A DNA stretch of 64,000 nucleotides from Streptococcus sp. Marseille-P6264 (GTDB lineage: Bacteria; Bacillota; Bacilli; Lactobacillales; Streptococcaceae), in NCBI RefSeq assembly GCF_902460355.1, contig NZ_CABPTO010000008.1:21056-85055 (forward strand). Reading direction: 5' to 3'. The stretch's first letter is position 1; the number at the start of each line of letters is the position of its first letter. Below, piece after piece: positions 17,361-27,535 of this stretch. Both the position numbers and the translations under genes were made by a program. The notes beneath the pieces are model-generated. The model did not search any database, was not told the origin of the DNA, and saw nothing but the letters and a program-made list of their open reading frames with translations.

Positions 17361-17368
17361 TAACAAAA

Positions 17369-17555
17369 AAGAAAGCGCTAACACATTTTTAAGGAAAAGT
17401 ATGTGAAATTTTCGAAAATAATATAGAGACTTTTGTAAAAAAGCCTGAAATATCAGTGTTTAAAAAATAATCCCTAAAAAGTTTGTGAACTTTTGTTGAA
17501 AGTGTTTACAAATTTGTGGGAATAGAGTATAATTATATTGTGAAATAATTAACAA
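17369..17555 (+). promoter_or_regulatory. adhE control region: cre, promoter, Rex site
   Basis: cre-like AAGAAAGCGCTAACAC (17369-17384) lies upstream. Promoter: -35 TTTACA (17505-17510), 17-base spacer, -10 TATAAT (17528-17533). TTGTGAAATAATTAACAA (17538-17555) differs by one base from the Rex consensus TTGTGAAnnnnTTCACAA and covers the start point. This predicts repression at low NADH and derepression when NADH builds up. Confidence 0.75.
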
Positions 17556-17605
17556 AGGTTGAAATCTCTATTTAACCTTTTGGCAGAAACCATTGGAGGA
17601 CTATA

Positions 17606-20260
17606 ATGGCTGATAAGAAGAAAACTGTTGAACAAGAAGATAAAGTGCTAGCGGCAGAAAAACATGTTGACGAGCTTGTGCAAAAAGGTCTCCTAGCTCT
17701 TGAAGAAATGAGAAAACTGAATCAAGAGCAAGTAGATTACATCGTAGCAAAAGCTTCAGTTGCAGCTCTTGATGCGCACGGGATCCTTGCTCAACATGCG
17801 GTTGAAGAAACTGGTCGTGGTGTATTTGAAGACAAGGCAACGAAAAACCTCTTTGCCTGTGAGCATGTTGTCAACAACATGCGTGGTGTGAAGACTGTTG
17901 GTGTTATCGAAGATGATCCTGTTACTGGATTGACAAAGATTGCTGAGCCTGTCGGAGTTATTTGTGGTATCACTCCAACGACGAACCCAACATCAACAGC
18001 AATTTTTAAAGCATTGATTGCCTTGAAGACACGTAATCCAATCGTTTTTGCCTTCCACCCATCTGCTCAAGAGTCATCTGCTCATGCAGCGCAAATTGTT
18101 CGTGATGCAGCAATTGCAGCTGGCGCACCTGAAAACTGTGTGCAATGGATCACTCAGCCATCTATGGAAGCAACAGCGGCTTTGATGAACCACGATGGTA
18201 TTGCAACAATTCTTGCAACTGGTGGTAATGCCATGGTTAAAGCTGCTTATTCTTGCGGAAAACCAGCTCTTGGGGTAGGTGCCGGAAACGTACCAGCTTA
18301 CATCGAAAAATCTGCTGACCTTCGCCAAGCAGCTCATGATATCGTAATGTCTAAATCATTTGACAATGGTATGGTCTGCGCATCTGAGCAAGCGGTAATC
18401 ATTGACAAGGAAGTGTATGACGAATTTGTAGAAGAATTCAAGTCATACCACACTTATTTTGTAAACAAAAAAGAAAAAGCTCTTCTTGAAGAATTCTGCT
18501 TTGGCGCTAAAGCAAACAGCAAGAACTGTGCTGGTGCTAAACTGAATGCAAACATCGTTGGTAAACCAGCCGCATGGATTGCAGAACAAGCAGGCTTTAA
18601 AGTACCAGAAGGTACAAACATCTTGGCTGCAGAATGTGCTGAAGTAGGTCCAAATGAGCCATTGACTCGCGAAAAATTGTCACCAGTTATCGCTGTCTTG
18701 AAAGCTGAAGATAGAGAAGACGGTCTTAAAAAAGCTCGTCAAATGGTTGAATTTAACGGACTTGGTCACTCAGCAGCTATCCATACAAAAGACGAAGAAT
18801 TGGCTAAACGCTTTGGTACTGAAATCAAAGCGATGCGGATTATCTGGAACTCTCCATCTACTTTCGGTGGTATCGGGGACGTATATAATGCCTTCATTCC
18901 ATCCTTGACACTTGGATGTGGTTCATACGGACGTAACTCAGTTGGTGATAACGTGAGCGCTATTAACCTTCTAAACATCAAGAAAGTAGGGAAACGTAGA
19001 AATAATATGCAATGGTTTAAAGTTCCTTCAAAAATTTACTTCGAGCGCAACTCTATCCAATACCTTCAAACATGTGAAGATATTGAACGCGTTATGATCG
19101 TTACAGACAAATCTATCGAAAAACTTGGCTTTGTTCAACGTGTGATCAATCAATTGAACGCACGTAGCAACCGTGTCACTATCCAAGTCTTCTCAGATGT
19201 TGAACCAGATCCAGACATCACAACTGTAGAACGTGGTGCTGAAGTGATGAAAGCATTTGAACCAGATACAATCATTGCTCTTGGTGGTGGATCTCCAATG
19301 GACGCGGCCAAAGTAATGTGGCTCTTCTATGAGCAACCAGAAATCGACTTCCGTGACCTGGTTCAAAAATTCATGGATATCCGTAAACGTGCCTTCCGCT
19401 TCCCATCACTTGGTAAGAAAGCGAAATACATCGGTATCCCAACGACTTCAGGTACAGGTTCAGAAGTAACACCATTTGCTGTTATCTCTGATAAGAAAAA
19501 CAACCGCAAATACCCATTGGCTGACTACTCATTGACACCAACTATTGCGATTGTTGACCCTGCTTTGGTTGAATCCGTTCCAGACTTTATCGCAGCTGAT
19601 ACAGGTATGGACGTCTTGACTCACGCGACTGAAGCCTACACTTCAAACTTTGCTAACGACTACACAGACGGTATTGCGCTTCAAACTATCAAGCTTGTCT
19701 TTGAATGGTTGGAAAAATCTGTTAAGACAGCTGACCCAGAAGCACGTGAAAAAATGCATAATGCGTCTACAATGGCTGGTATGGCCTTCGCCAATGCCTT
19801 TCTTGGTATGAGCCACTCAATGGCCCACAAGATTGGTGGTGTTCACCATACTGTTCACGGACGTACAAATGCTATCTTGCTTCCATACGTCATCCGTTAC
19901 AACGGTACTCGTCCATCTAAGACAACTACATGGCCTAAGTACAACTACTGGAAAGCTGATGAGAAATTCCAAGACATCGCGAAAATGCTTGGCTTGCCTC
20001 ACTCAACTCCAGAAGAAGCGGTTGAAGCGTATGCCAAAGCAGTTTACGATCTTGGTGAAGCAGTTGGAATCACAATGAACTTCAAAGGCTTTGGAATCGA
20101 TGAAAAAGCTTGGAAAGACAGCTTGCATGAAATTGCCTTGCTAGCTTATGAAGACCAATGTTCACCTGCTAACCCACGCTTGCCAATGGTAGCCGACATG
20201 GAAGAAATCATGGCAGATGCTTACTATGGTTACGGAGAACGTCCAGGACGTCGTAAATAA
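17606..20260 (+). CDS. adhE: bifunctional acetaldehyde-CoA/alcohol dehydrogenase
   Basis: 884-residue fermentative enzyme turning acetyl-CoA into ethanol with two NADH; it forms spirosomes. The N-terminal aldehyde dehydrogenase half (about 1-440) has the catalytic cysteine in NGMVCASEQAV. After a linker, the iron alcohol dehydrogenase half begins near WFKVPSKIYFE, with GGGSPMDAAKVMW for NAD binding, TTSGTGSEVTPFAV, and iron-binding histidines in MSHSMAHKIGGVHHTVHG. Codon use is that of a highly expressed gene. RBS TTGGAGGA. Monocistronic with its own terminator. Confidence 0.97.
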   Translation: MADKKKTVEQEDKVLAAEKHVDELVQKGLLALEEMRKLNQEQVDYIVAKASVAALDAHGILAQHAVEETGRGVFEDKATKNLFACEHVVNNMRGVKTVGVIEDDPVTGLTKIAEPVGVICGITPTTNPTSTAIFKALIALKTRNPIVFAFHPSAQESSAHAAQIVRDAAIAAGAPENCVQWITQPSMEATAALMNHDGIATILATGGNAMVKAAYSCGKPALGVGAGNVPAYIEKSADLRQAAHDIVMSKSFDNGMVCASEQAVIIDKEVYDEFVEEFKSYHTYFVNKKEKALLEEFCFGAKANSKNCAGAKLNANIVGKPAAWIAEQAGFKVPEGTNILAAECAEVGPNEPLTREKLSPVIAVLKAEDREDGLKKARQMVEFNGLGHSAAIHTKDEELAKRFGTEIKAMRIIWNSPSTFGGIGDVYNAFIPSLTLGCGSYGRNSVGDNVSAINLLNIKKVGKRRNNMQWFKVPSKIYFERNSIQYLQTCEDIERVMIVTDKSIEKLGFVQRVINQLNARSNRVTIQVFSDVEPDPDITTVERGAEVMKAFEPDTIIALGGGSPMDAAKVMWLFYEQPEIDFRDLVQKFMDIRKRAFRFPSLGKKAKYIGIPTTSGTGSEVTPFAVISDKKNNRKYPLADYSLTPTIAIVDPALVESVPDFIAADTGMDVLTHATEAYTSNFANDYTDGIALQTIKLVFEWLEKSVKTADPEAREKMHNASTMAGMAFANAFLGMSHSMAHKIGGVHHTVHGRTNAILLPYVIRYNGTRPSKTTTWPKYNYWKADEKFQDIAKMLGLPHSTPEEAVEAYAKAVYDLGEAVGITMNFKGFGIDEKAWKDSLHEIALLAYEDQCSPANPRLPMVADMEEIMADAYYGYGERPGRRK

Positions 20261-20270
20261 TGTAGAATCA

Positions 20271-20297
20271 ATCCCTCACTAAGTGGGGGATTTTTCT
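20271..20297 (+). terminator. adhE terminator
   Basis: ATCCCTCAC-TAA-GTGGGGGAT (20271-20291) followed by TTTTCTTTCTTT. Confidence 0.85.
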
Positions 20298-20359
20298 TTC
20301 TTTAAAATGTATGAAATAGACGACTTTCTAAAAAACTAGGGAAAATAGGCCAGAAAGCT

Positions 20360-20461
20360 TTTTTGAAACTAGTTTCAAAAAGAAAAAGAATCATAGCAAA
20401 AACAGAAACTAAAATCTTAATATTGTAAAGGATTGAAAAAGGAAAGGTGCTGTGCTATTAT
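20360..20461 (+). promoter_or_regulatory. promoter and candidate NanR operator of the CE7 esterase gene
   Basis: A perfect 22-bp palindrome (20360-20381, core TTTTGAAACTAGTTTCAAAA) lies upstream of a promoter with -35 TTGAAA (20433-20438), 17-base spacer and extended -10 TGCTATTAT (20453-20461). AGAAACTAAAATCT (20404-20417) recurs exactly upstream of nanE (21656-21669). A related GAAA..TTTC palindrome also occurs there, which suggests one regulator for both. Confidence 0.65.
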
Positions 20462-20503
20462 TTCGTAAGGGTTTACAAAAAAACAATATTGTTGGAGGAT
20501 AAG

Positions 20504-21502
20504 ATGCGCAATCCAGATTTATTAGCAGAAGCAAAAGATTATAGAGGCAGAGATGAAGTTCCAGCAGATTTTGATGCTTTTTGGGATCGTCAGATTAGCA
20601 GTTTGAGTGGCTTGCCGGACTATCAGCTGATTGAAAAAGACTTTCAAATCGCTGGGGTGACCTGCCATGAGCTAGTTTTTGAGGGGACGAATCAAGGGCG
20701 AACCTATGCTCGTATAGTCCTTCCCAAATCGAGTAAAAAAGTTCCGATTATCTTTCATTTCCACGGTTATATGGGGCGTGGCTGGGATTGGTCCGATATG
20801 CTAGCTTATACGGTTGCTGGCTATGGTGTTGTATCTATGGATGTACGCGGCCAGTCAGGCTATTCCTTGGATGGAGGGGCGCCTGTAAGGGGCAATACGG
20901 TCAAGGGTCAGATTATCCGTGGGGCAGTGGATGGACCAGAGCGTCTCTTTTATAAAGATGTCTATCTAGATATTTACAGCTTGATTGAGATTGTGGCGAG
21001 TTTGGACCTTGTGGACGAGGAACGTTTATCCAGTTATGGGGCTTCTCAAGGGGGAGCCTTGGCTTTGGTGGCAGCGGCTCTCAATCCGCGCATTAAGCAG
21101 ACAGTGGCTATCTATCCTTTCTTGTCAGATTTCCGGCGGGTGCTGGAGATTGGCAATACCAGCGAGGCCTATGATGAGCTCTTTCGTTATTTTAAGTTCC
21201 ACGATCCTTTCCACGAAACGGAGGATGAGATTATCCAGACCTTGTCCTATATCGATGTGAAAAATATGGCTCACCGCATTCAAGGGAGCGTGCGGATGAT
21301 AACCGGACTGGCTGACGATGTTTGCTATCCGATTACCCAGTTTGCGATTTACAACCGGCTGGAGTGTACTAAGGAGCACCATCTCATGCCAGAGTACGAG
21401 CATGAAGCCATGAATGTCTATGTCAATGATAAAGTTTTCAACTGGCTTTGCGGCTCAAAGATTAACCATCCTTCTTTGTTGGAAGCTTTTAAAGACTGGT
21501 AA
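20504..21502 (+). CDS. carbohydrate family 7 acetyl esterase (acetylxylan esterase/cephalosporin deacetylase type)
   Basis: 332-residue cytoplasmic alpha/beta hydrolase. CE7 signatures: RGQ in MDVRGQSGYS, the nucleophile elbow GASQGG with Ser181, the acid aspartate in GLADDVCYP, and HE with His300 in YEHEAMN; length and residue numbers match Bacillus CE7 enzymes closely. The ATG at 20504 follows TTGGAGGA; an upstream in-frame extension runs through the promoter. It lies next to the sialic acid operon and shares operator-like repeats with it, so O-acetylated sugars such as O-acetyl sialic acid are plausible substrates (inference). Confidence 0.88.
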   Translation: MRNPDLLAEAKDYRGRDEVPADFDAFWDRQISSLSGLPDYQLIEKDFQIAGVTCHELVFEGTNQGRTYARIVLPKSSKKVPIIFHFHGYMGRGWDWSDMLAYTVAGYGVVSMDVRGQSGYSLDGGAPVRGNTVKGQIIRGAVDGPERLFYKDVYLDIYSLIEIVASLDLVDEERLSSYGASQGGALALVAAALNPRIKQTVAIYPFLSDFRRVLEIGNTSEAYDELFRYFKFHDPFHETEDEIIQTLSYIDVKNMAHRIQGSVRMITGLADDVCYPITQFAIYNRLECTKEHHLMPEYEHEAMNVYVNDKVFNWLCGSKINHPSLLEAFKDW

Positions 21503-21528
21503 AAATAGATAGTAGCAAGAAAGAAACT

Positions 21529-21562
21529 AAGTCTGAGGTTAGCATAATCTCAGGCTTTTTAT
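21529..21562 (+). terminator. terminator after the CE7 esterase gene
   Basis: GTCTGAG (21531-21537) / CTCAGGC (21549-21555) with inner TTA/TAA, followed by TTTTTATG. Confidence 0.8.
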
Positions 21563-21614
21563 GATAAATATTCAAAAATCTATAGTAACTTTTTTTGTAG
21601 AAACACTTCTAATC

Positions 21615-21713
21615 CTGAAAGTAGTTTCAGCTTTTAAGAAAGGAAGTCGGTTTTTAGAAACTAAAATCTAAATCTCAAAACGCATTGAAAGCGCTTTATT
21701 TTTTGTATATAAT
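21615..21713 (+). promoter_or_regulatory. nan operon promoter with overlapping cre and candidate NanR sites
   Basis: -35 TTGAAA (21685-21690), 17-base spacer, -10 TATAAT (21708-21713). The cre TTGAAAGCGCTTTA (21685-21698) overlaps the -35, so CcpA would directly exclude RNA polymerase. Upstream lie CTGAAAGTAGTTTCAG (21615-21630, one mismatched pair) and TTTTAG-AAA-CTAAAA (21652-21666). Confidence 0.75.
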
Positions 21714-21761
21714 GACATTATAAAAAGAACGGAGAAAACATAGAAAAAGGAGAGATTATTT

Positions 21762-22460
21762 ATGTCACAGATTAGCAAAGATCAATTAATTGCAAAAATC
21801 AAAGATGGCATTATCGTTTCCTGTCAAGCTCTGCCGCATGAGCCCCTCTATACGGAGGTGGGCGGTGTCATACCTCTCTTGGTCAGGGCGGCTGAAGAGG
21901 GCGGAGCGGTTGGTATTCGAGCCAACAGCGTGCGAGACATCAAGGAGATTAAGGAAGTAACCGAGCTCCCGATTATTGGGATTATCAAACGGGACTATCC
22001 ACCACAGGAGCCTTTTATCACTGCGACCATGCGGGAAGTGGATGAGCTGGCTGCCCTTGATATCGAGGTCATCGCTCTGGACTGCACCCAGCGGGAACGC
22101 TATGATGGTTTGAAGGTTGAGGACTTTATCCGCCAAGTCAAGGAGAAATATCCGCAGCAACTGCTGATGGCTGACATTAGTACCTTTGAGGAAGGCGTGG
22201 CAGCTGTAGCATCTGGCGTTGACTTTGTCGGTACAACCTTATCAGGCTACACGTCCTACAGTCCTAAGGTAGACGGCCCAGACTTTGAACTGGTCAAGAA
22301 GCTCTGTGATGCGGGAGTAGATGTGATTGCTGAGGGCAAGATTCACTATCCAGATCAAGCCAAGCAAATCCATGATTTAGGTGTCCGCGGTATTGTAGTA
22401 GGCGGGGCTATTACTCGACCAAAGGAAATCACCGAGCGTTTCGTTGCAGCAGTAAAATAA
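21762..22460 (+). CDS. nanE: N-acetylmannosamine-6-phosphate 2-epimerase
   Basis: 232-residue TIM-barrel enzyme converting ManNAc-6-P to GlcNAc-6-P, the last step specific to sialic acid breakdown. Family features: [13 protein letters not shown] at the N-terminus, GIIKRDYP with the conserved lysine, [23 protein letters not shown], and [13 protein letters not shown] with the phosphate-site [11 protein letters not shown]. It heads the nan operon, preceded by AAAGGAGAG. Confidence 0.95.
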   Translation: MSQISKDQLIAKIKDGIIVSCQALPHEPLYTEVGGVIPLLVRAAEEGGAVGIRANSVRDIKEIKEVTELPIIGIIKRDYPPQEPFITATMREVDELAALDIEVIALDCTQRERYDGLKVEDFIRQVKEKYPQQLLMADISTFEEGVAAVASGVDFVGTTLSGYTSYSPKVDGPDFELVKKLCDAGVDVIAEGKIHYPDQAKQIHDLGVRGIVVGGAITRPKEITERFVAAVK

Positions 22461-22474
22461 AGTGAGGTAAAGCA

Positions 22475-23611
22475 ATGACGACCTTGAAGTTAAATAAGCT
22501 CTACAAAAAATATCCTAATAGTGATTTCTACTCTGTAGAAAATTTCGACTTGCAAATCAAAGACAAAGAATTTATCGTCTTTGTTGGTCCTTCTGGATGT
22601 GGGAAATCGACGACCTTACGCATGATTGCAGGACTGGAGGACATCACTGAGGGCGAGCTCTATATCGATGAGACACTAGTCAATGATATTGCTCCCAAGG
22701 ATCGTGATATTGCCATGGTCTTCCAGAACTATGCTCTCTATCCGCACATGACAGTCTATGACAACATGGCTTTCGGGCTCAAACTTCGCAAGTATAGCAA
22801 GGAAGATATTGACAAGCGGGTTCATGAAGCAGCTGAAATTCTTGGTTTGAAAGAATTTTTAGACCGCAAACCAGCGGACTTGTCTGGCGGTCAACGTCAG
22901 CGGGTTGCCATGGGACGGGCCATTGTCCGAGATGCCAAGGTCTTCCTGATGGATGAGCCTTTGTCAAACTTGGATGCGAAACTACGGGTATCCATGCGTG
23001 CTGAGATTGCTAAGATCCACCGCCGTATCGGAGCGACCACTATCTACGTTACCCACGACCAAACCGAGGCAATGACCTTGGCCGACCGCATTGTTATCAT
23101 GTCAGCGACGAAAAATGAAGCAGGCACGGGGACCATCGGTCGAATCGAGCAAGTCGGAACTCCGCAAGAGCTTTACAATGAACCAGCGAATAAGTTTGTT
23201 GCAGGCTTTATCGGCAGTCCAGCTATGAACTTCTTTGAAGTGATGGTATCTGGTCATCAACTGACTGATGGTGACCAACTCAATCTTACCCTGACAGGTG
23301 GTCAAGAGAAGCTTTTGACAGAGAAAGGCTACCAAGGTAAGAAAGTCATCTTGGGTATCCGACCAGAGGATATCTCAGCGGACTTGATTGTAGAAGATAC
23401 CTTCCCTGGCGACGTAGTAGATGCGGAAGTTGTCGTGTCAGAGTTGCTGGGTAGTGACTCAGTGCTCTACTGTAAGGTGGGCAGCCAAGAGTTTTCAGCT
23501 AAGGTAGATGCTTCCAATTATCTGGAGCCGGGTTCGAAGCTTCGCTTCACTTTCAAATTACCTAAGAGTCATCTGTTTGACAGTGAGACTCAAAAACGAA
23601 TTACTTTGTAA
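22475..23611 (+). CDS. msmK: MsmK/UgpC-type sugar ABC transporter ATPase
   Basis: 378-residue ATPase of carbohydrate uptake (CUT1) transporters: Walker A GPSGCGKST near residue 39, Q-loop VFQNYALYPHM, signature LSGGQRQRVAMGRA, Walker B VFLMDEPLSNLD, H-loop YVTHDQTEAMT, and a C-terminal TOBE-like regulatory domain. It should energise the adjacent lipoprotein and permeases. Pneumococcus uses one MsmK encoded elsewhere for several transporters; here an MsmK-like gene sits inside the nan operon and may likewise be shared (inference). The gene symbol rests on family resemblance. Confidence 0.88.
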   Translation: MTTLKLNKLYKKYPNSDFYSVENFDLQIKDKEFIVFVGPSGCGKSTTLRMIAGLEDITEGELYIDETLVNDIAPKDRDIAMVFQNYALYPHMTVYDNMAFGLKLRKYSKEDIDKRVHEAAEILGLKEFLDRKPADLSGGQRQRVAMGRAIVRDAKVFLMDEPLSNLDAKLRVSMRAEIAKIHRRIGATTIYVTHDQTEAMTLADRIVIMSATKNEAGTGTIGRIEQVGTPQELYNEPANKFVAGFIGSPAMNFFEVMVSGHQLTDGDQLNLTLTGGQEKLLTEKGYQGKKVILGIRPEDISADLIVEDTFPGDVVDAEVVVSELLGSDSVLYCKVGSQEFSAKVDASNYLEPGSKLRFTFKLPKSHLFDSETQKRITL

Positions 23612-25172
<1,561 letters not shown>

Positions 25173-25186
25173 GCAAGTTTAAAATC

Positions 25187-25235
25187 CGCCCCTTTTTCTG
25201 TTGTCAGTCTCTAAAAATAGAAAAAGGGGTATTTT
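25187..25235 (+). terminator. partial terminator between binding protein and permease genes
   Basis: CCCCTTTTTCT (25189-25199) / AGAAAAAGGGG (25219-25229) then TATTTTG. It probably lowers transcription into the permeases, giving excess binding protein. Confidence 0.75.
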
Positions 25236-25267
25236 GTTAGAAAATCTTGAAAGAGGGGTACCTCATT

Positions 25268-26155
25268 GTGAAAGTCAATAAAATCAGAATGAAAGAAACC
25301 CTAATATCATATGCGTTTTTAGCTCCAATTCTTATATTCTTTACAGTATTTGTTTTGGCGCCTATGATAATGGGATTTATCACTAGTTTCTTTAATTATA
25401 CAATGACCTCATTTACATTCGTTGGGTTTGATAACTACATTCGGATGTTCAATGATCCAGTTTTTGTTAAGTCACTCATTAATACAGTTATTATTGTAAT
25501 CGGCTCTGTGCCAGTAGTTGTGCTCTTCTCTTTGTTTGTGGCTTCACAGACCTATGAGATGAATGCTGTTTCTCGCTCTTTCTACCGTTTTGTCTTCTTC
25601 CTACCGGTTGTTACAGGTAGTGTTGCCGTGACAGTCGTGTGGAAGTGGATCTACGATCCCCTATCTGGTATTTTGAACTTTGTTTTGAAATCTGGCCATA
25701 TCATCAACCAAAACATTTCTTGGTTGGGAGACAAACAGTGGGCCTTGGCTGCTATCATTGTTATTTTGCTGACAACATCTGTCGGTCAGCCCATCATTCT
25801 CTACATTGCAGCTATGGGAAATATAGATAATTCTCTAGTTGAGGCCGCGCGTGTGGATGGGGCGACAGAGATGCAAGTTTTTTGGAAAATCAAATGGCCG
25901 AGCCTTTTGCCAACGACACTTTATATCGCTATCATCACAACTATTAACTCATTCCAATGTTTTGCCTTGATTCAGCTGTTGACATCAGGTGGACCAAACT
26001 ATTCAACGAGTACGCTTATGTACTATCTATATGAAAAAGCCTTCAAGCTATCTGAATATGGCTATGCAAACACCATGGGAGTCTTTCTGGCGATTATGAT
26101 TGCGATTATCAGTTTCGCCCAGTTCAAGATCCTCGGTAACGATGTGGAATATTAA
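25268..26155 (+). CDS. sialic acid ABC transporter permease 1
   Basis: 295-residue integral membrane protein of the MalF/UgpA type, about six helices, with the EAA loop EAARVDGATEMQVFWKIKWP near residue 195 that docks to the ATPase. GTG at 25268 is preferred: GAGGGG precedes it by about 9 bases, while the TTG further upstream has no RBS. The N-terminus is then VKVNKIRMKETLISYAFLAP. It pairs with the second permease 16 bases downstream. Confidence 0.88.
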   Translation: MKVNKIRMKETLISYAFLAPILIFFTVFVLAPMIMGFITSFFNYTMTSFTFVGFDNYIRMFNDPVFVKSLINTVIIVIGSVPVVVLFSLFVASQTYEMNAVSRSFYRFVFFLPVVTGSVAVTVVWKWIYDPLSGILNFVLKSGHIINQNISWLGDKQWALAAIIVILLTTSVGQPIILYIAAMGNIDNSLVEAARVDGATEMQVFWKIKWPSLLPTTLYIAIITTINSFQCFALIQLLTSGGPNYSTSTLMYYLYEKAFKLSEYGYANTMGVFLAIMIAIISFAQFKILGNDVEY

Positions 26156-26171
26156 AGAAAGGAGCAGGAAT

Positions 26172-27002
26172 ATGAAACCAAAAAAATTTAATTCATTTAA
26201 AGTGTTCTCATCTGTTATTTTAGCACTTTTGACCGTGCTCTTTGTCTTTCCATTCTACTGGATTCTGACTGGAGCTTTTAAATCTCAGCCGGATACAATT
26301 ATGATTCCGCCTCAATGGTGGCCACAAAACCCGACAACAGAGAACTTCCAGCAATTAGCCGTTCAAAACCCAGCTTTACAATGGATGTGGAACAGTGTCT
26401 TCATTTCTCTTGCGACTATGTTCTTGGTTTGTGCGACGTCATCCCTAGCTGGTTATGTTTTGGCTAAGAAACGCTTTTATGGGCAACGGATTCTCTTTGC
26501 TATCTTTATCGCGGCTATGGCCTTGCCTAAGCAGGTTGTCCTAGTACCTCTAGTGCGGATTGTCAATTTCATGGGAATCCACGATACCCTTTGGGCAGTT
26601 ATTTTACCTTTAGTTGGCTGGCCGTTCGGGGTCTTCCTTATGAAGCAGTTTAGTGAAAATATCCCGACAGAGCTTCTGGAATCAGCTAAGATCGACGGTT
26701 GTGGTGAAATCCGGACCTTCTGGAGTGTAGCTTTCCCTATCGTCAAACCCGGCTTTGCTGCTCTGGCTATCTTCACCTTTATCAATACTTGGAATGACTA
26801 CTTCATGCAGCTCGTAATGTTGACCTCGCGGAACAATCTGACGATTTCGTTAGGGGTTGCGACTATGCAGGCTGAGATGGCAACCAACTACGGTCTGATT
26901 ATGGCCGGTGCTGCTTTGGCGGCGGTGCCAATCGTAGCAGTCTTCCTCATCTTCCAAAAATCCTTTACCCAAGGGATTACTATGGGAGCTGTCAAAGGAT
27001 AA
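26172..27002 (+). CDS. sialic acid ABC transporter permease 2
   Basis: 276-residue integral membrane protein of the MalG/UgpE type, about six helices, EAA loop ESAKIDGCGEIRTFWSVAFP near residue 180. The ATG at 26172 follows AAGGAGCAGG; an in-frame extension upstream overlaps permease 1 and lacks an RBS. With permease 1 it forms the translocation pore. Confidence 0.92.
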   Translation: MKPKKFNSFKVFSSVILALLTVLFVFPFYWILTGAFKSQPDTIMIPPQWWPQNPTTENFQQLAVQNPALQWMWNSVFISLATMFLVCATSSLAGYVLAKKRFYGQRILFAIFIAAMALPKQVVLVPLVRIVNFMGIHDTLWAVILPLVGWPFGVFLMKQFSENIPTELLESAKIDGCGEIRTFWSVAFPIVKPGFAALAIFTFINTWNDYFMQLVMLTSRNNLTISLGVATMQAEMATNYGLIMAGAALAAVPIVAVFLIFQKSFTQGITMGAVKG

Positions 27003-27027
27003 GGCACTCAATAGAGGAAATAAAACT

Positions 27028-27480
27028 ATGATTTTTGATGATTTAAAAAATGTGACTCGTTACAAGGGCCTTCATCCGAACCTGGATAAAGCGATTGATT
27101 ATCTCTATGAGCACCGCAAAGACAGCTTTGACTTGGGACGCTATGAAGTGGATGGAGATAAGGTCTTTCTCTTGGTTCAGGAAAACACGCTCAATCAAGA
27201 GGCCAATGATCAATTTGAATATCATAAAAAATATGCAGATTTTCATCTGCTAGTAGCAGGGCATGAGTATTCGGCCTATGGTAGCCAGATGGTCGATGAG
27301 GCAGTAGCTTTTGATGAAGAGGCAGATATCGGCTTTGTTCATTGTCAAAATCGTTATCCTCTCTTGTTGGGTTATCATAATTTTGCGATTTTCTTTCCAG
27401 GAGAAGCTCATCAGCCGAATGGCTATGCGGGTCTGGAAGAAAATGTTAGAAAGTATCTTTTTAAAGTTTTAATAGACTAG
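27028..27480 (+). CDS. YhcH/YjgK/YiaL (NanQ-type) family protein
   Basis: 150-residue cupin-like protein of the DUF386 family. HKKYADFHLLVAGHEYSAYG and the C-terminal IFFPGEAHQPNGYAG contain the conserved metal-binding histidines and glutamate. Relatives in nan operons speed anomer conversion of sialic acid or act on ManNAc. Its place between the transporter and the lyase fits that job. RBS AGAGGAAAT. Confidence 0.87.
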   Translation: MIFDDLKNVTRYKGLHPNLDKAIDYLYEHRKDSFDLGRYEVDGDKVFLLVQENTLNQEANDQFEYHKKYADFHLLVAGHEYSAYGSQMVDEAVAFDEEADIGFVHCQNRYPLLLGYHNFAIFFPGEAHQPNGYAGLEENVRKYLFKVLID

Positions 27481-27535
27481 CCCTAGGTGAGCGAGATTTT
27501 TGAGTGTGCCAGGCTAGCAGAGAAAGGAGAGACTT

